Shown: positions 17,180 to 34,565, numbered from the stretch's first letter. The stretch: DNA of 64,000 nt from Nibricoccus aquaticus (GCF_002310495.1 NZ_CP023344.1:1860001-1924000); one strand, 5' to 3'. Numbers and translations are program-made. The notes: generated from the sequence alone by a model not told the origin.

Positions 17180-18469
17180 TCAGCGGTTCGCCGGATAATC
17201 GCGCTTCGTCTTGCCCGTGTACACCTGGCGTGGGCGGTAGATCTTGAGCTTCGGGTTCTGCGCGACTTCGCGCCACTGGGCGATCCAGCCGGGCATGCGG
17301 CCGATGGCGAACATCACCGTGAACAGGTTCTCCGGGATGCCGATCGCGCGCATGATCAGGCCCGAGTAGAAATCGACGTTCGGGTAGAGTTTGCGCTGGA
17401 TGAAGTAGTCGTCGCTCAGCGCCACTTTCTCAAGGTTCATGGCGATGTTGAGAAGCGGATCGTCTTTGATGCCGAGCGAGGCGAGCGCCTTGTGGAAGGA
17501 CGCTTTGATGATCTTCGCGCGCGGGTCGTAGTTCTTGTACACGCGGTGGCCGAAGCCCATGAGACGGTCGCCCTTGCCGGATTTCGCGGCGGCGATGAAG
17601 CGGGTGCCGTCGTCACCGTCGGCGTGGATGTTTTTCAACATTTCCAGCACGGCCATGTTGGCGCCGCCGTGGAGCGGGCCCCAGAGCGCGTTTACGCCGG
17701 CCGAGACGGAGGCGAAGAGATTGGCTCCGGCGGAGGCGACCATCTTCACGGTAGAGGTGGAGCAGTTCTGCTCGTGGTCGGCGTGGAGGAGGAGAAAGAG
17801 ATTGAGGGCCTGCGCGACCTCCGGCGTGGGCGAGTAGTCCTTGTACGGGTCAGAGAACATCAGGTGCAGGAAGTTCTCGCAGTAGAGGAGGTCGGGCTTC
17901 GGGTGATTAAACGGTTTGCCCTGACTGACGCGGAAAATATCGGCCGTGATGGTGCGGACTTTGGAGATCGCGATGGCGGCGGCTTCGTCGAAGTGCTCGA
18001 GGTCGCGCTGGTGGTTGTTACTCGCGAGATGCGGATAGTAAGCGCCGAGGGCGTTGAGCGAAGCGGAGAGCATCGCCATCGGATGCGAGTCACGCGGGAA
18101 AGTCTGGATGAAGCGGCGCATGCCCTCGCGAAGCGGAGCGTTTTCACCGAGCAGGCCGGAAAATTTCGCGCGCTGAGCTTTGTCCGGGAGCTCGCCGTTC
18201 ATGACGAGGTAGGCCGTTTCGACGAAGTCGGATTTCTCCGCGAGTTGCTCGATCGGGTATCCGCGGTACCGGAGGATGCCCTGTTCGCCGTCGATGAAGG
18301 TGATCGCGCTGGTGCAGGAGCCGGTGTTGCCGAATCCGTCGTCGTACGTGATGTAGCCGGTCTCGGCGCGCAGCTTGCCGATATCGACGGCATGTTCCCC
18401 CTCGGAGCCGATCATGACCGGCAGCGTGAGTTCTTTGTCGTCGAGTTTCAGCAGGGCGGTTTTGGGCAT
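17180..18469 (-). CDS. gltA: Citrate synthase (type I)
   Basis: Condenses acetyl-CoA and oxaloacetate to citrate, the entry step of the TCA cycle. The protein has 429 aa, matching hexameric type I bacterial enzymes. Visible motifs are [44 protein letters not shown] with a catalytic His, [12 protein letters not shown] with the second His, and [15 protein letters not shown], whose block continues to the catalytic Asp region (NVDFYSGLI). The start at 18469 gives a standard N-terminus. It follows hisH after a 232-bp gap with a hairpin, so it may have its own promoter. Confidence 0.97.
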   Translation of the reverse strand: MPKTALLKLDDKELTLPVMIGSEGEHAVDIGKLRAETGYITYDDGFGNTGSCTSAITFIDGEQGILRYRGYPIEQLAEKSDFVETAYLVMNGELPDKAQRAKFSGLLGENAPLREGMRRFIQTFPRDSHPMAMLSASLNALGAYYPHLASNNHQRDLEHFDEAAAIAISKVRTITADIFRVSQGKPFNHPKPDLLYCENFLHLMFSDPYKDYSPTPEVAQALNLFLLLHADHEQNCSTSTVKMVASAGANLFASVSAGVNALWGPLHGGANMAVLEMLKNIHADGDDGTRFIAAAKSGKGDRLMGFGHRVYKNYDPRAKIIKASFHKALASLGIKDDPLLNIAMNLEKVALSDDYFIQRKLYPNVDFYSGLIMRAIGIPENLFTVMFAIGRMPGWIAQWREVAQNPKLKIYRPRQVYTGKTKRDYPANR

Positions 18470-18609
18470 ACGGTTGACCAGAGCAAAAAACGCTCCCCTT
18501 GCAAAGAAAAGTTACCCCCGGCCCCGGGCAGCAGGGCGTCATTAGAAACCCGCGCCGCAGTGTTAGGAAATGTGTTCAGGGGAAACTGAAGGCGGATCGA
18601 TGCAGGCGG

Positions 18610-18660
18610 GGTGCCCTCACCTCGCATGGACATCGGTCCTGCTAGCGACGCGAGGGCACC
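18610..18660. repeat. GGTGCCCTC inverted repeat between hisH and gltA
   Basis: GGTGCCCTCACCTCGC at 18610-18625 pairs with GCGACGCGAGGGCACC at 18645-18660 at 14 of 16 positions; the outer nine are perfect. It could fold as a hairpin downstream of hisH. No T-run follows on the minus strand, so it is a repeat or processing element and not a classical terminator. Confidence 0.65.
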
Positions 18661-18701
18661 ACGCCTACATCGGAAAGAATCCAGCCCTAGGAACGATTCG
18701 T

Positions 18702-19349
18702 TCAGGCCGTCACGCCCGCAGCGACGTCGGCGAAGTTTTTGTAGATCTGGAGACCCTTGGCCTGGCTCTTTTCCGGATGGAACTGCGTGGCGAAACAGTT
18801 GCCGCGACCGATTGCCGCCGTGAAATTGCCACCGTAATCGCACTCCGCGAGCACCAGCGACGAATCGGCCGGGACGCAGTGGAAACTGTGCACGAAGTAA
18901 ACGTTCTCGCCTGATGTCTTCAGCGTGGCCGCGAGTGGCGACGAGGGCTGGGTGAACGTGATCGTGTTCCAGCCCATGTGCGGAATCTTGAATTCCGGCG
19001 GACGGCGGAAACGGACAACTTTACCCGGGAAAATGCCGAGGCCGGTGACGCCGCCGCTTTCTTCAGAGGTGTCGAACAGTGCCTGCATCCCGAGGCACAC
19101 GCCGAGGAACGGACGTCCGTCGGCGATCCAGCCACGCACGGTGTCGTCGAGTTTCGAAGCGCGGAGAGCCGCCACGCAGTCACCGAGTGCGCCGACGCCA
19201 GGAAGCATCAAGCCATCGATCTCGCAGCCGATGTCGGCCGGCGTATGCACCACCACCGGAGTAGCACCGACGGCTTCGAAGGCCTTGGTGACGCTGCGGA
19301 GATTGCAGATACCGTTGTCGATGACGGCGATTTTGGCGGAGGTGGACAT
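18702..19349 (-). CDS. hisH: Imidazole glycerol phosphate synthase, glutaminase subunit
   Basis: Supplies ammonia from glutamine to HisF in histidine biosynthesis. The protein has 215 aa, a class I glutamine amidotransferase. It shows IAVIDNGICNLRSVTKAF at the N-terminus (the family usually has DYGxGN), LMLPGVGALGDC, the nucleophile in GVCLGMQALF, and the His-Glu pair in ATQFHPEKSQ. It is the last his gene of the cluster. hisF and hisA are not in the window. Confidence 0.95.
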   Translation of the reverse strand: MSTSAKIAVIDNGICNLRSVTKAFEAVGATPVVVHTPADIGCEIDGLMLPGVGALGDCVAALRASKLDDTVRGWIADGRPFLGVCLGMQALFDTSEESGGVTGLGIFPGKVVRFRRPPEFKIPHMGWNTITFTQPSSPLAATLKTSGENVYFVHSFHCVPADSSLVLAECDYGGNFTAAIGRGNCFATQFHPEKSQAKGLQIYKNFADVAAGVTA

Positions 19350-19431
19350 GATGGAAACGGTCGGAAGTTATCCGTCGTCGAAGCGCTTTTGGCAAGCGGC
19401 GGGAGACCGCTCCAAGAAAACCTGAGCAAAC

Positions 19432-19908
19432 TCAGGCCTCAAGTCGCGCGGACTTATCGGCCGGTTTCTCGCGGAAGGCCGCCGCAAACTGCGACAAAGC
19501 GACCGCGATAAGCGCGATGACTGCGTCAGCAGGTTCACGCTGCCAGAGGTGATAAAAGACCGCACCAGCCGCGATCGCCGCGAGCAGCGTGATCACGCGA
19601 CCGAGACCGCGGGCCGCGTTCTGCAAAGCGACATTCCCCGACGCAGCGATCCGATTTTGCGCCCAGCTGACGAAAGCCACCAGCGCCACTGCCGGGAGGA
19701 CAAACTTAAGCGCCATCCAACCCAGCGCGCGCCAGCCATCGAGCGGCACGCCCGACAGGATTTGCCAGGCGAACCACAGGCAGGTCGCAAAAAACGCCCA
19801 CTGACATGCGCGCCAGGCAATCGCTCGATAGCCGCCCAGCGTGCGGATGTGCGCGGCTACGGGCACCAGTGTGCCGAAAAACTCCCTGCGGTTCATCTCT
19901 GTCTTCAT
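19432..19908 (-). CDS. Membrane protein of unknown function inside the his cluster
   Basis: About 158 aa. A basic, soluble N-terminus (MKTEMNRREFFGTLVPVAAHIRTLGG) precedes four hydrophobic stretches: ACQWAFFATCLWFAWQIL, WMALKFVLPAVALVAFVSWA, VITLLAAIAAGAVFYHL and AVIALIAVALSQFAAAF. It is probably an inner-membrane protein. Start 19908 is chosen over the upstream in-frame ATG and over an ATG at 19896; none has a clear ribosome binding site. It lies between hisB and hisH in the same direction. I do not recognise it, and nothing ties it to histidine synthesis beyond position. Confidence 0.72.
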   Translation of the reverse strand: MKTEMNRREFFGTLVPVAAHIRTLGGYRAIAWRACQWAFFATCLWFAWQILSGVPLDGWRALGWMALKFVLPAVALVAFVSWAQNRIAASGNVALQNAARGLGRVITLLAAIAAGAVFYHLWQREPADAVIALIAVALSQFAAAFREKPADKSARLEA

Positions 19909-19974
19909 GGGGTAAGGGCGGCGGCGAAAGCAAAAGGTCCGCATCGGGCGATGCGGACCTTGGAGTGAGAGTTG

Positions 19975-20571
19975 TTAGATTTTCCCCTTCGTGCTCGGCA
20001 GCTGATCTGCGGCGCGCGGGTCGATCTGAGTGGCGACGTCGAGGGCGCGGGCGAGGCCTTTGAAGATCGCCTCGGCGACGTGGTGCGGCTCTTCGCCGTA
20101 CTCGAGTTTCACGTGCAGGTTGCAGCCGAGCGCGTTGCTGAAGGCGCGGGAAAACTCCTTCACGAGCACGATGTTGAAATCGCGCACGAACATCGTCGGC
20201 GCCTCGGCGTCGTACACGAGGTGCGGGCGTCCGCCGATATCGACGACGACGCGGGCGAGCGACTCGTCCATCGGGAGGAAAAAGAATCCGTAGCGGCGGA
20301 TGCCGAGTTTGTCGCCGAGCGCCTGTTTGAAGGCTTCGCCGAGCACGATGCCAACGTCTTCGACGGTGTGGTGATAATCCACAGCGATGTCGCCGATGCA
20401 CTTCACGTCGAGGTCGAATAGGCCGTGCTTCGCGAAGAGCGTGAGCATGTGATCGAAAAACGGGACGCCCGTATCGATCGTGGACTTGCCCGCGCCGTCG
20501 ATGGCGAGAGAGAGCGTGATGTCGGTTTCCGCGGTTTTACGCGCGATCTTGGCTATGCGTGTTGGAGCCAT
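19975..20571 (-). CDS. hisB: Imidazoleglycerol-phosphate dehydratase
   Basis: Dehydrates imidazoleglycerol phosphate to imidazoleacetol phosphate in histidine biosynthesis. The protein has 198 aa, the monofunctional form without a phosphatase domain. Metal-binding motifs FFDHML and [11 protein letters not shown] and the later [15 protein letters not shown] are intact. The start at 20571 lies inside the end of hisC, overlapping by 19 bases, so the genes are translationally coupled. Confidence 0.96.
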   Translation of the reverse strand: MAPTRIAKIARKTAETDITLSLAIDGAGKSTIDTGVPFFDHMLTLFAKHGLFDLDVKCIGDIAVDYHHTVEDVGIVLGEAFKQALGDKLGIRRYGFFFLPMDESLARVVVDIGGRPHLVYDAEAPTMFVRDFNIVLVKEFSRAFSNALGCNLHVKLEYGEEPHHVAEAIFKGLARALDVATQIDPRAADQLPSTKGKI

Positions 20572-21656
20572 GCTTGGAGTTTTTCGTCGAGGGTGAGCAT
20601 TTCCTCGTCGGTGCCGACGCTGATGCGCAGGAATGACGCGGTCAAGGGATGGCTCGGGAAGTAGCGGACGAGCACTTTGTTTTTGTAGAGAAAATCGTAG
20701 GCGGACTTCGCCACGGCCGGGCCACTTTCGCCTTTCGCGTTTTTGGGTTCGGTGAAGATGAAGTTGGCCTGCGAACGGTAGGTGAACCAGCCGAGTTCCT
20801 GCCACTCGTGGATATAGAAATCGCGGGTCTCTTTCACCTTCGTGATGATTCCGTGGTAATAATCCATGTCGCCGACGGCGGCGAGGGCGGCGGCTTGGGA
20901 GAGGCGGTTGACGTTGTAGCTGTCGCGGACGCGGTCGAGGACGTCGATCACTTCAGGGTGAGCGAGCGCGTAACCGACGCGGATACCGGCGAGCGCGTAG
21001 GCTTTCGAGAGTGTGCGCGTGATGACGAGATTCGGGTACTTCGCGAGGAGCGGCACGGCGTCCTGCTTGGCGAAGAGCGCGTAGGCTTCATCGACGACGA
21101 AGAGGCCTTTGAAAACTTTCAGCGCGGCCTCGATTTCGTCGCGGGTGAAGGCGACGCCGGTCGGTGCGTTGGGCGAGGTCAGGAAGAACGCGCGGGCTTT
21201 CGACTCGGCGATTTGCGCGAGCGGGAGCTGCATCGTGCGGTCGAAATCGATGGTCTGCACGCGGCCATCCTGGATCGCGACGAGCACGGGATAGAGCGAG
21301 TAACTCGGCAGCGTGTAGCCGGCGCCGGAGTTGGCGTCGCAGAAGGCGCGGACGAGGAGGTTGAGGATGTCGTCGGAGCCGTTGCCAATGCAGACATGCG
21401 CCTCGGTGAGGCCGTGGCCGTGGAGTTTGGCGACGGCGGCGCGGAGCGGACTGGCCTTGGGATTAGGATACAGGCGGAGCGAGTTGCCGTCTTCGCCGAC
21501 TTCGCGGCGGATCGCCTCGGCCACGCGAGGGCTGGGCGCGTAGGGGCATTCGTTGGTGTTGAGTTTCACCCAGCCGGATTCGGTCGGCTGGAGTCCCGGC
21601 GTGTACGCGTGGAGCTGGGCGACGTGCGGTAGAGCGAGGGAGGACGGCGAGGGCAT
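20553..21656 (-). CDS. hisC: Histidinol-phosphate aminotransferase
   Basis: PLP enzyme transferring an amino group from glutamate to imidazoleacetol phosphate. The protein has 367 aa. The N-terminal [15 protein letters not shown], the [15 protein letters not shown] loop, [10 protein letters not shown] and VVDEAYALF are family motifs. The PLP-binding lysine is in [12 protein letters not shown], followed by GIRVGYALA. The C-terminus has [12 protein letters not shown]. The ATG at 21656 is preferred to one eight codons upstream. It overlaps hisB. Confidence 0.96.
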   Translation of the reverse strand: MPSPSSLALPHVAQLHAYTPGLQPTESGWVKLNTNECPYAPSPRVAEAIRREVGEDGNSLRLYPNPKASPLRAAVAKLHGHGLTEAHVCIGNGSDDILNLLVRAFCDANSGAGYTLPSYSLYPVLVAIQDGRVQTIDFDRTMQLPLAQIAESKARAFFLTSPNAPTGVAFTRDEIEAALKVFKGLFVVDEAYALFAKQDAVPLLAKYPNLVITRTLSKAYALAGIRVGYALAHPEVIDVLDRVRDSYNVNRLSQAAALAAVGDMDYYHGIITKVKETRDFYIHEWQELGWFTYRSQANFIFTEPKNAKGESGPAVAKSAYDFLYKNKVLVRYFPSHPLTASFLRISVGTDEEMLTLDEKLQAWLQHA

Positions 21657-21675
21657 GACGAAGCGGATGTTGAAG

Positions 21676-21802
21676 CGCAAAGACGCGAAGGTGCAAAGAC
21701 CGATCCGCGAAGAAAACCCGGTAGAGACAAGCCAGCAGAGCAGCTACAGTTATCGAAGACCCTGCTTCTTCGCTCCGACCTTAGCGTCTTCGCGTCTTTG
21801 CG
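21676..21802. repeat. CGCAAAGACGCGAAG inverted repeat
   Basis: CGCAAAGACGCGAAG at 21676-21690 and its exact complement at 21788-21802 form a 15-bp perfect inverted repeat with a 97-base spacer. A single-arm relative with two mismatches over 19 bases lies at 38482-38500. It fills the gap between hisD and hisC. Confidence 0.85.
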
Positions 21803-21830
21803 ATTAACCTAAACGTCGAAGGCGATTGGC

Positions 21831-23123
21831 TCACGTGCGGATCTTCACCGAGCGGCCGTGGGCATCGAGTTTCTCCATCGCAGCGAATGCGGCGACGACT
21901 TCGTTGCCCTTCTTCACGGCAGCGGGGCCGTATTTCACGATGCTGGTGCGGCGCATGAAATCGGTGACGCGCAGTCCGCTGAAGAAGCGACCGGTGCGAC
22001 CGGTGGGCAGCACATGGCTCGGGCCTGCGGTGAAATCGCCGAGGGCGGTCGGCGTGTTTTCACCGATGAGGATCGAGCCGGCAGTGGTGATTTCCTTGGT
22101 GAGCTTTTTCACCGAGGCGTCTTTCACCATGAGTTCGAGATGCTCGGGAGCGACGTAGTTCGCGATCTCGACGATCTGCGCGAGCGTGGAGACCTCGATC
22201 GCGGCGAAACCGTGCGTGAGCACGCTCTGCATTTTCTCGGAGCGGGTGAGCACTTTGAGCTGCGCCTGAACTTCGGCAGCGACGTCGTCGATGATCTTTT
22301 GGGAGGTGGCGACCAGGTAAACTTTTTCGCGGCCGGAGCCGTGCTCGGCCTGAGCGAGAAGATCGGCGGCAACGTAGTCGGCGCGCGCGGTTTCGTCGGC
22401 AACGATCATGACTTCGCTCGGGCCGGGCAGCGAATCCACGCCGACCGTACCGAAGACCTGGCGCTTGGCTTCGCAGACGTAGGCGTTGCCCGGGCCGAAA
22501 ACTTTATCGACGGCCATGACATTGGTCGTGCCGTAGGCCATCGCTCCGATGGCTTGAACGCCACCGATGCGGTAAACTTCGTCGATACCCACGAGGTGGA
22601 GAGCAGCAAGCAGGCCGGGGGCGACTTTGCCCGACGGATCGGACGGCGTGAAGACGGCGATCTCGGGACAGCCCGCGAGTTTCGCGAGCGTGGCGGTCAT
22701 GAGCACGGTCGAGACGAGCGGGACTTGTCCGCCGGGAACGTAGAGGCCGACACGGCGTATCGGGTGAAACACTTCGCCCACTTCGGCGCCCTGCTTGTTT
22801 TTGCCGGTCCAGTCGGCAGGCAGGGTCTTTTTGTTAAAGGCGACGATGTTCTCGTGAGCGGCCTCCATGGCTTTGCGGTTGGCAGGAGCGAGCGCCTTGA
22901 AGGCCGTCTCGAAGTCTGACGACTTCATCCGGAACTCGCGGGCGCGGAGTTTGGCGCCGTCGAACTTGGCCGCGTAGTAGGCGACGGCTTCGTCGCTGCG
23001 GTGGCGGATGTCGGCAAGGATGGCGGCGACGCTGTCTTGGATTTCCTTCGTCGCGGCTGCGCTGCGGCAGAAATCGGCGAGATCGGATTGGAACGTTTTG
23101 GAGGAGGTTCGGAGGAGTCGCAC
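21831..23123 (-). CDS. hisD: Histidinol dehydrogenase
   Basis: Oxidises histidinol to histidine with NAD and zinc, the last step of the pathway. The protein has 430 aa, full length. It shows RRVGLYVPGGQVPLVSTVLM, FGPGNAYVCEAKRQVFG, DSLPGPSEVMIVADE, LLAQAEHGSG and the C-terminal NTPTALGDFTAGPSHVLPT. The start is a GTG at 23123, with no later methionine before the conserved region until residue 66. It is the first his gene of the run guaA-unknown-hisD-hisC-hisB. Confidence 0.95.
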   Translation of the reverse strand: MRLLRTSSKTFQSDLADFCRSAAATKEIQDSVAAILADIRHRSDEAVAYYAAKFDGAKLRAREFRMKSSDFETAFKALAPANRKAMEAAHENIVAFNKKTLPADWTGKNKQGAEVGEVFHPIRRVGLYVPGGQVPLVSTVLMTATLAKLAGCPEIAVFTPSDPSGKVAPGLLAALHLVGIDEVYRIGGVQAIGAMAYGTTNVMAVDKVFGPGNAYVCEAKRQVFGTVGVDSLPGPSEVMIVADETARADYVAADLLAQAEHGSGREKVYLVATSQKIIDDVAAEVQAQLKVLTRSEKMQSVLTHGFAAIEVSTLAQIVEIANYVAPEHLELMVKDASVKKLTKEITTAGSILIGENTPTALGDFTAGPSHVLPTGRTGRFFSGLRVTDFMRRTSIVKYGPAAVKKGNEVVAAFAAMEKLDAHGRSVKIRT

Positions 23124-23150
23124 GGAGTTTGGGTAAACGGAACGGAGGGA

Positions 23151-23921
23151 TTAGCGGGCGCCACTGATGAGCGGCTGCTCGAAAGTACTGGCGGGGAAAG
23201 TTTCGTTGAGCGCTATACGGTCGAAGGTGATCGTGATCACGCGCGTTTTGCCGTCGGCACCTGCGGCGGCAGTCGCGATGAGCTTCCGGGGAAACCGCAC
23301 ACCTGCGACCATGATCTCGCCTTCTTCGCGAATAACGCCGACGGGCAGCGTCTCGGTGAGGAGCAGGCGGCCGGTCGCGATCTCGAAGTAGCGGACGAAC
23401 TCGATGCCCGGGCCGTAGCTCATGACGAGTTTGCGGCATTTGACGCCGTCGAGCTCGGTCTCCCCTTTATCCATGATCGCGCCGCCATGCTGCTCGATGC
23501 CGCGCCAGAAATAGAGGTTTTCCCACGTATTGGCGCGGAGGCGTTTGATCTGTTCCTTGCCCAGGCCCACGTTTTGCACGCGAGCGCCACCAGTCGCGAC
23601 CGGTTCGACCCGGCGCCAGCCGAAGTAGTTGTCTAGGCCGGTGATATCGACCGACTTCTCGGAGCTAACGACGAGGCGGTGCTGGCAGGGTTTTTGGAAG
23701 ATGATCTCGATGCTGGATTTGCCGGGATTCGTGGCTCCAGCGGGCGTCTCGGTCATCTCGATACTGCCGAAATAGTGGATCGAGTTAATCGCATCGAGCG
23801 CCGCATCGCCGCCGAGATAGGCACGGGCTTTGGCCAGAAGCGCATCGGCGTCCGGGGTGCTGGCCGGCAACGACGCGGACCAGACAGTGAGGGCGGTGAG
23901 GATCGTGATGAGTCGTTTCAT
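23151..23921 (-). CDS. Exported LolA-fold-like protein of unknown function
   Basis: 256 aa. A signal peptide (MKRLITILTALTVWSASLPAS) is followed by LLAKARAYLGGDAALDAINS. That opening is typical of periplasmic proteins with a single large beta-sheet like LolA, in which paired strands carry hydrophobic and charged residues alternately (VKCRKLVMSYGPGIEFVRYF, GRLLLTET). The frame is open upstream to 24020, but the signal peptide places the start at 23921. It sits between guaA and hisD on the same strand with gaps of 34 and 27 bp, so it is probably co-transcribed. Its role is unknown, and a link to histidine or GMP synthesis is not suggested by its sequence. Confidence 0.75.
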   Translation of the reverse strand: MKRLITILTALTVWSASLPASTPDADALLAKARAYLGGDAALDAINSIHYFGSIEMTETPAGATNPGKSSIEIIFQKPCQHRLVVSSEKSVDITGLDNYFGWRRVEPVATGGARVQNVGLGKEQIKRLRANTWENLYFWRGIEQHGGAIMDKGETELDGVKCRKLVMSYGPGIEFVRYFEIATGRLLLTETLPVGVIREEGEIMVAGVRFPRKLIATAAAGADGKTRVITITFDRIALNETFPASTFEQPLISGAR

Positions 23922-23955
23922 GGTCGGAGGGCGCGGCTGACCGGCGCGGGCGGAT

Positions 23956-25497
23956 TTATTCCCACTCGATGGTCGCGGGCGGCTTCGAACTGATGTCGAG
24001 CACCACTCGGCTGACGCCACGGACCTCGTTGGTGATGCGGTTGGAGATCGTTTGGAGAAGATCGTACGGCAGGCGTGACCAGTCGGCCGTCATGGCGTCG
24101 ATGCTCTCAACGACTCGGACTGCGATCACGTAGGCGTAGTTCCGTTCGTCGCCGATAACGCCGACGGATTTCACCGGGAGAAACACGCAGAACGACTGCC
24201 AGACTTTCCAATAGAGGCCCGACTTCATCATCTCGTCCTGGAGAATAAAGTCGGCCTCGCGGAGGATGTTTAATTTCTCCGCCGTGATGTCGCCGAGTAC
24301 GCGCACGCCGAGACCGGGGCCGGGGAACGGCTGGCGCCAGACGACTTCCTTCGGCAGGCCGAGCGCGGTGCCGACGGCGCGAACCTCGTCTTTGAAGAGC
24401 TCGCGGAGCGGCTCAAGGAGCTTGAGCTTCATGCGCTCGGGAAGGCCGCCGACGTTGTGGTGCGACTTGATGAGCGATGCGGGATTATTCCCGATCTGCA
24501 CGCTCTCGATGACGTCGGGATAGAGCGTGCCCTGCGCGAGGAACTCGGCGCGACCGGCGATGGATTTGAGCGAGTCCTCAAAGACTTTGACGAAGGTGTT
24601 GCCGATGATCTTGCGCTTGGCCTCGGGCTCGCTGACGCCCTTGAGTTTCTTAAGGAAAAGCGCCTCAGAGTCGGCGACGCGGAGGTCGATCTTGAAGTTA
24701 CGTTTGTAGAGTGAAACGACGTACTCGCGTTCGCCTTTGCGGAGGAGGCCGTTGTCCACGAAAACACACGTCAGCTGCTTGCCGATGGCCGCGTGAATCA
24801 ACGCCGCCGCGACCGACGAATCAACGCCGCCGGAGAGACCGAGCAGCACGCGGCTCTTGCCAACCGTGTCACGGATTTCCTGGATCTTGCGCTTGATGAA
24901 ATCGGCCGTGGACCAGTCGCCGGTGCAACCGCAGATGCCGACGAGGAAATTCCGAATGATGTCCGTGCCACGCTCGCTGTGGAAAACCTCCGGGTGAAAC
25001 TGCAGCGCATAGAAGCGGCGCTCGGCATTTTGCATCGCCGCGTACTCGGAGTTTTCCGTGCGGGCGACGGCTTTGAAGCCCGTCGGCACCTTCACGAGCT
25101 TGTCGCCGTGGGAGTTCCAGACTTTGAGCTTTTTCGGGAGTCCTTTGAAGAGCGGGCTCTTCTCAAAAATCTCCAGCGTGCCGTGGCCGAACTCGCGGCG
25201 CTCGCCCTTCGCGACTTTGCCGCCGAGGAAGTGCCCCATGAGCTGGAGGCCGTAGCAAATACCGAGGATCGGCACGCCCAGATCGAAGACCGCCTTGTCT
25301 GGGTGCGGCGCATCCTTCGAGTACACACTTTGCGGACCGCCCGAGAAGATCACGCCGATCACGCCATCGGCCTTCAGCTGCGCGGCCGGAGTCGAGTAGT
25401 GATAGATCTTCGAGTAAACTTGGCACTCGCGGATACGGCGGGCGATGACCTGGGTGAACTGGGAGCCGAAATCGAGGACGGCGATGGTCTGTGGCAT
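23956..25497 (-). CDS. guaA: GMP synthase (glutamine-hydrolysing)
   Basis: Converts XMP to GMP using glutamine and ATP. The protein has 513 aa, the standard length. The N-terminal amidotransferase domain has [26 protein letters not shown], the nucleophile in [13 protein letters not shown], and [12 protein letters not shown]. The ATP-pyrophosphatase half has [18 protein letters not shown] (P-loop) and YPDVIES. The C-terminal dimer domain includes [15 protein letters not shown] and ends [12 protein letters not shown]. The ATG at 25497 matches the family start; the open frame upstream to 25680 is not coding. Confidence 0.97.
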   Translation of the reverse strand: MPQTIAVLDFGSQFTQVIARRIRECQVYSKIYHYSTPAAQLKADGVIGVIFSGGPQSVYSKDAPHPDKAVFDLGVPILGICYGLQLMGHFLGGKVAKGERREFGHGTLEIFEKSPLFKGLPKKLKVWNSHGDKLVKVPTGFKAVARTENSEYAAMQNAERRFYALQFHPEVFHSERGTDIIRNFLVGICGCTGDWSTADFIKRKIQEIRDTVGKSRVLLGLSGGVDSSVAAALIHAAIGKQLTCVFVDNGLLRKGEREYVVSLYKRNFKIDLRVADSEALFLKKLKGVSEPEAKRKIIGNTFVKVFEDSLKSIAGRAEFLAQGTLYPDVIESVQIGNNPASLIKSHHNVGGLPERMKLKLLEPLRELFKDEVRAVGTALGLPKEVVWRQPFPGPGLGVRVLGDITAEKLNILREADFILQDEMMKSGLYWKVWQSFCVFLPVKSVGVIGDERNYAYVIAVRVVESIDAMTADWSRLPYDLLQTISNRITNEVRGVSRVVLDISSKPPATIEWE

Positions 25498-25845
25498 GGA
25501 ATAAAACCGGGGAAAAAACCGCAGCCGCCCCTCCACCGCAAGAGTGGATTCCGAAGCCGGGTTTGGCCGCGGGTTGCTCGCCGAAGTGACATGCGCCCGA
25601 AACGTCGCGGTATTTTGCAGTGCGATTTCGCGAAATCCGTGCGTTTTGCAGCGCAACATAATCTTAACTTGGCTGGACACAACAGGTTGGGAACTTCAGG
25701 AAGTTAGCCGGTCCGGTTTGTTAGTTCGCAGCGTTACCTTCCCTTCCGGCGAGAACGACACCTGAAGCCGGACAATGGGTCTGACTGCGCGGACCGTCCA
25801 AATCCTCCCGCCGGTCGTCATCAGCCTTCGGATACAACCTACTCT
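25498..25845. other. Divergent intergenic region (348 bp) between guaA and the poly-HAMP kinase
   Basis: It separates guaA (minus) from the large kinase (plus). It is somewhat less GC-rich than its neighbours around 25610-25700. I could find no convincing promoter pair, riboswitch or hairpin by eye. The only AT-rich -10-like word, CATAAT near 25660, has no matching -35. Confidence 0.35.
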
Positions 25846-32390
<6,545 letters not shown>

Positions 32391-32394
<4 letters not shown>

Positions 32395-34565
32395 CACCGC
32401 ACGAGCCCGATCCATCAAACCAATCCAAGCCCGTGGTGAACTCCGCTCATCCGCTCGACCTCGCCGCCGCCGCTCCCGTCAGCCTGCTCATCGTCGATGA
32501 CGAGGCGCGCAATCTCGACGTCCTCGAAAGCATCCTCTCCTCGCCCGACTACCGCCTCGTCCGCGCGCTCACCGCCGAGCGCGCCCTGCGCGAGCTCCTC
32601 GAGGGTGAATTCGCCGCCATCATACTCGACATTCAGATGCCCGAGATGAGCGGCATCGAACTCGCCCACCTCATCAAGCAGCGCAAACGCACCCAGCACA
32701 TCCCGATCATTTTTCTCACCGCCTACTTCCAGGAAGATAAGGACGTACTCGAAGGCTACGAAATCGGCGCAGTCGATTACCTCACCAAGCCCATCAATCC
32801 GCAGATCCTGAAATCCAAGGTCAGCGTCTTCGTGGATCTCTTCCGCAAAACCCGCGCCCTCGCCGCAACCAACACCGCGCTCGAACAGGAAATCATCCAG
32901 CGCGAACACGCCGAAACGTCCCTTCGCGTCCTCAACAACGAACTCGAAGCCCGCGTGCAGGCGCGCACCGCCGAGCTCATGCGCCTCAACGACGAGCTCC
33001 GCGAACGCGGCAAAGCCCTCCGCGACAGCGAACGCCGCTTCCGCAACATGGCCGACCACTCGCCCATGATGCTCTGGCTCACTTCCGCCAACGGCGCCTG
33101 CACTTACCTCAATCGCGGCTGGAGCGAATTCACCGGCCAGAAACCCGATGACGCGCTCGGCGACGCCTGGTTCGATGTCATCCACCCCGAAGAGCGCACG
33201 CCCTCGCTCGGCGTTTTCCACCACGCCAATCTCAACCGCGAAGCCTTCCGTCACGAGTACCGCCTCCTCCGTAAAGACGGCGAATACCGCTGGGCGCTCA
33301 ACGCCGCCGTCCCGCGCTTCGACGAGTCCGGCGAATTCCTCGGCCACATTGGCTCGATCATCGACATCACCGATCGCAAAAACGCCGAGCGCGCCCTCGA
33401 ACAGGCCCGCGATCTCGCCCTCGCCGGCTCCCGCGCAAAAGACGATTTCCTCGCCACGCTTTCCCACGAGCTGCGCACCCCGCTCAATCCCGTACTCCTC
33501 CTCGCCAGCGAAGCCGCCTCCAATTCCGACCTGCCCGTCGAAGTACGCGCTGATTTCGATGTCATCGCCCGCAGCGTCGCCCTCGAAGCCCGCCTCATCG
33601 ACGACCTCCTCGACCTCACCCGCATCACCCGCGGCAAACTCGCGCTCGAAATCAGCGCGCACGACATCCACGCCATCCTGCACGAAGCCGCCGCCACCGT
33701 GGCCCCCGACATCGCGCAAAAAAATCTCACGCTCACCCTCAACCTCAACGCCCCGCTACACATCGTCCCCGGCGACAATGTCCGCCTCCAGCAGGTGTTC
33801 TGGAACGTCCTCAAAAACTCCGTGAAGTTCACCCCCACCGGAGGCCTCATCACCGTGGAGTCTGCGGTGAGCACCGCCGGTGATCGTATCGAAATTAAAA
33901 TCACCGACACCGGCATCGGCCTCACCGAAGCGGAAACCTCTCGCGCCTTCGACGCCTTCTCCCAAGGCGACCACGCCTCCAGCCCGAGCACGCATCGCTT
34001 CGGCGGCCTCGGCCTCGGCCTGGCGATTTCCCGCACCCTCATTGAGCAGCACGGCGGCTCGATCGCCGCCAGCAGCGCGGGCCGGGGACATGGAGCCACC
34101 TTCACCATAGAACTCCCCCTCGCCGAGAAAGACGTACTCACCACGGATGATACCGCCGGAGAAAAATCATCGCCCACGATCACCGCGGAGAAATCCGCGC
34201 CCGGCGCGATTCGTGGCCGCATTCTCCTCGTCGAAGATCACGAACCCACCCGCGTCGCGCTCGAGCGTCTCCTCATCCGCCGCCGCTTCGAGATCGTCAG
34301 CGCCGCGTCACTCGCCGAGGCCCGCAAAGCCGCCGAGCCCGGTGGCTTCGACCTGCTCATCTCCGACATCGGCCTGCCCGACGGCAATGGCTACGATCTC
34401 ATGGCCGAGCTCCGCACCCGCTTCAATCTGCCCGGTATCGCCCTCAGCGGCTACGGCATGGATGAAGATATCGCCCGCAGCGAAGCCGTCGGCTTCCGCC
34501 ATCACCTGACCAAGCCCGTCCGCGTCCAGGCACTCGATAAAGCGCTGGCATCGCTCATACACTAG
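32391..34565 (+). CDS. Hybrid histidine kinase: receiver-PAS-kinase-receiver
   Basis: 724 aa, soluble. The N-terminal receiver has VDDE and Asp80 in [10 protein letters not shown], and [11 protein letters not shown] coiled coil is followed by a PAS domain ([25 protein letters not shown], ending [13 protein letters not shown]). HisKA has His359 in [11 protein letters not shown]. The HATPase domain has [20 protein letters not shown] and [10 protein letters not shown]. The C-terminal receiver has Asp659 in [10 protein letters not shown]. The ATG at 32391 overlaps the preceding stop (ATGA); an ATG four codons earlier is less likely. Coupling to the poly-HAMP kinase suggests that they work in one phosphorelay, with this N-terminal receiver as a candidate acceptor. 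Confidence 0.94.

Noticed and set aside
17084-18589. Plus-strand frame of about 500 codons over gltA
   Set aside because: The minus strand encodes a complete citrate synthase with all active-site motifs; the plus frame has no recognisable domain.
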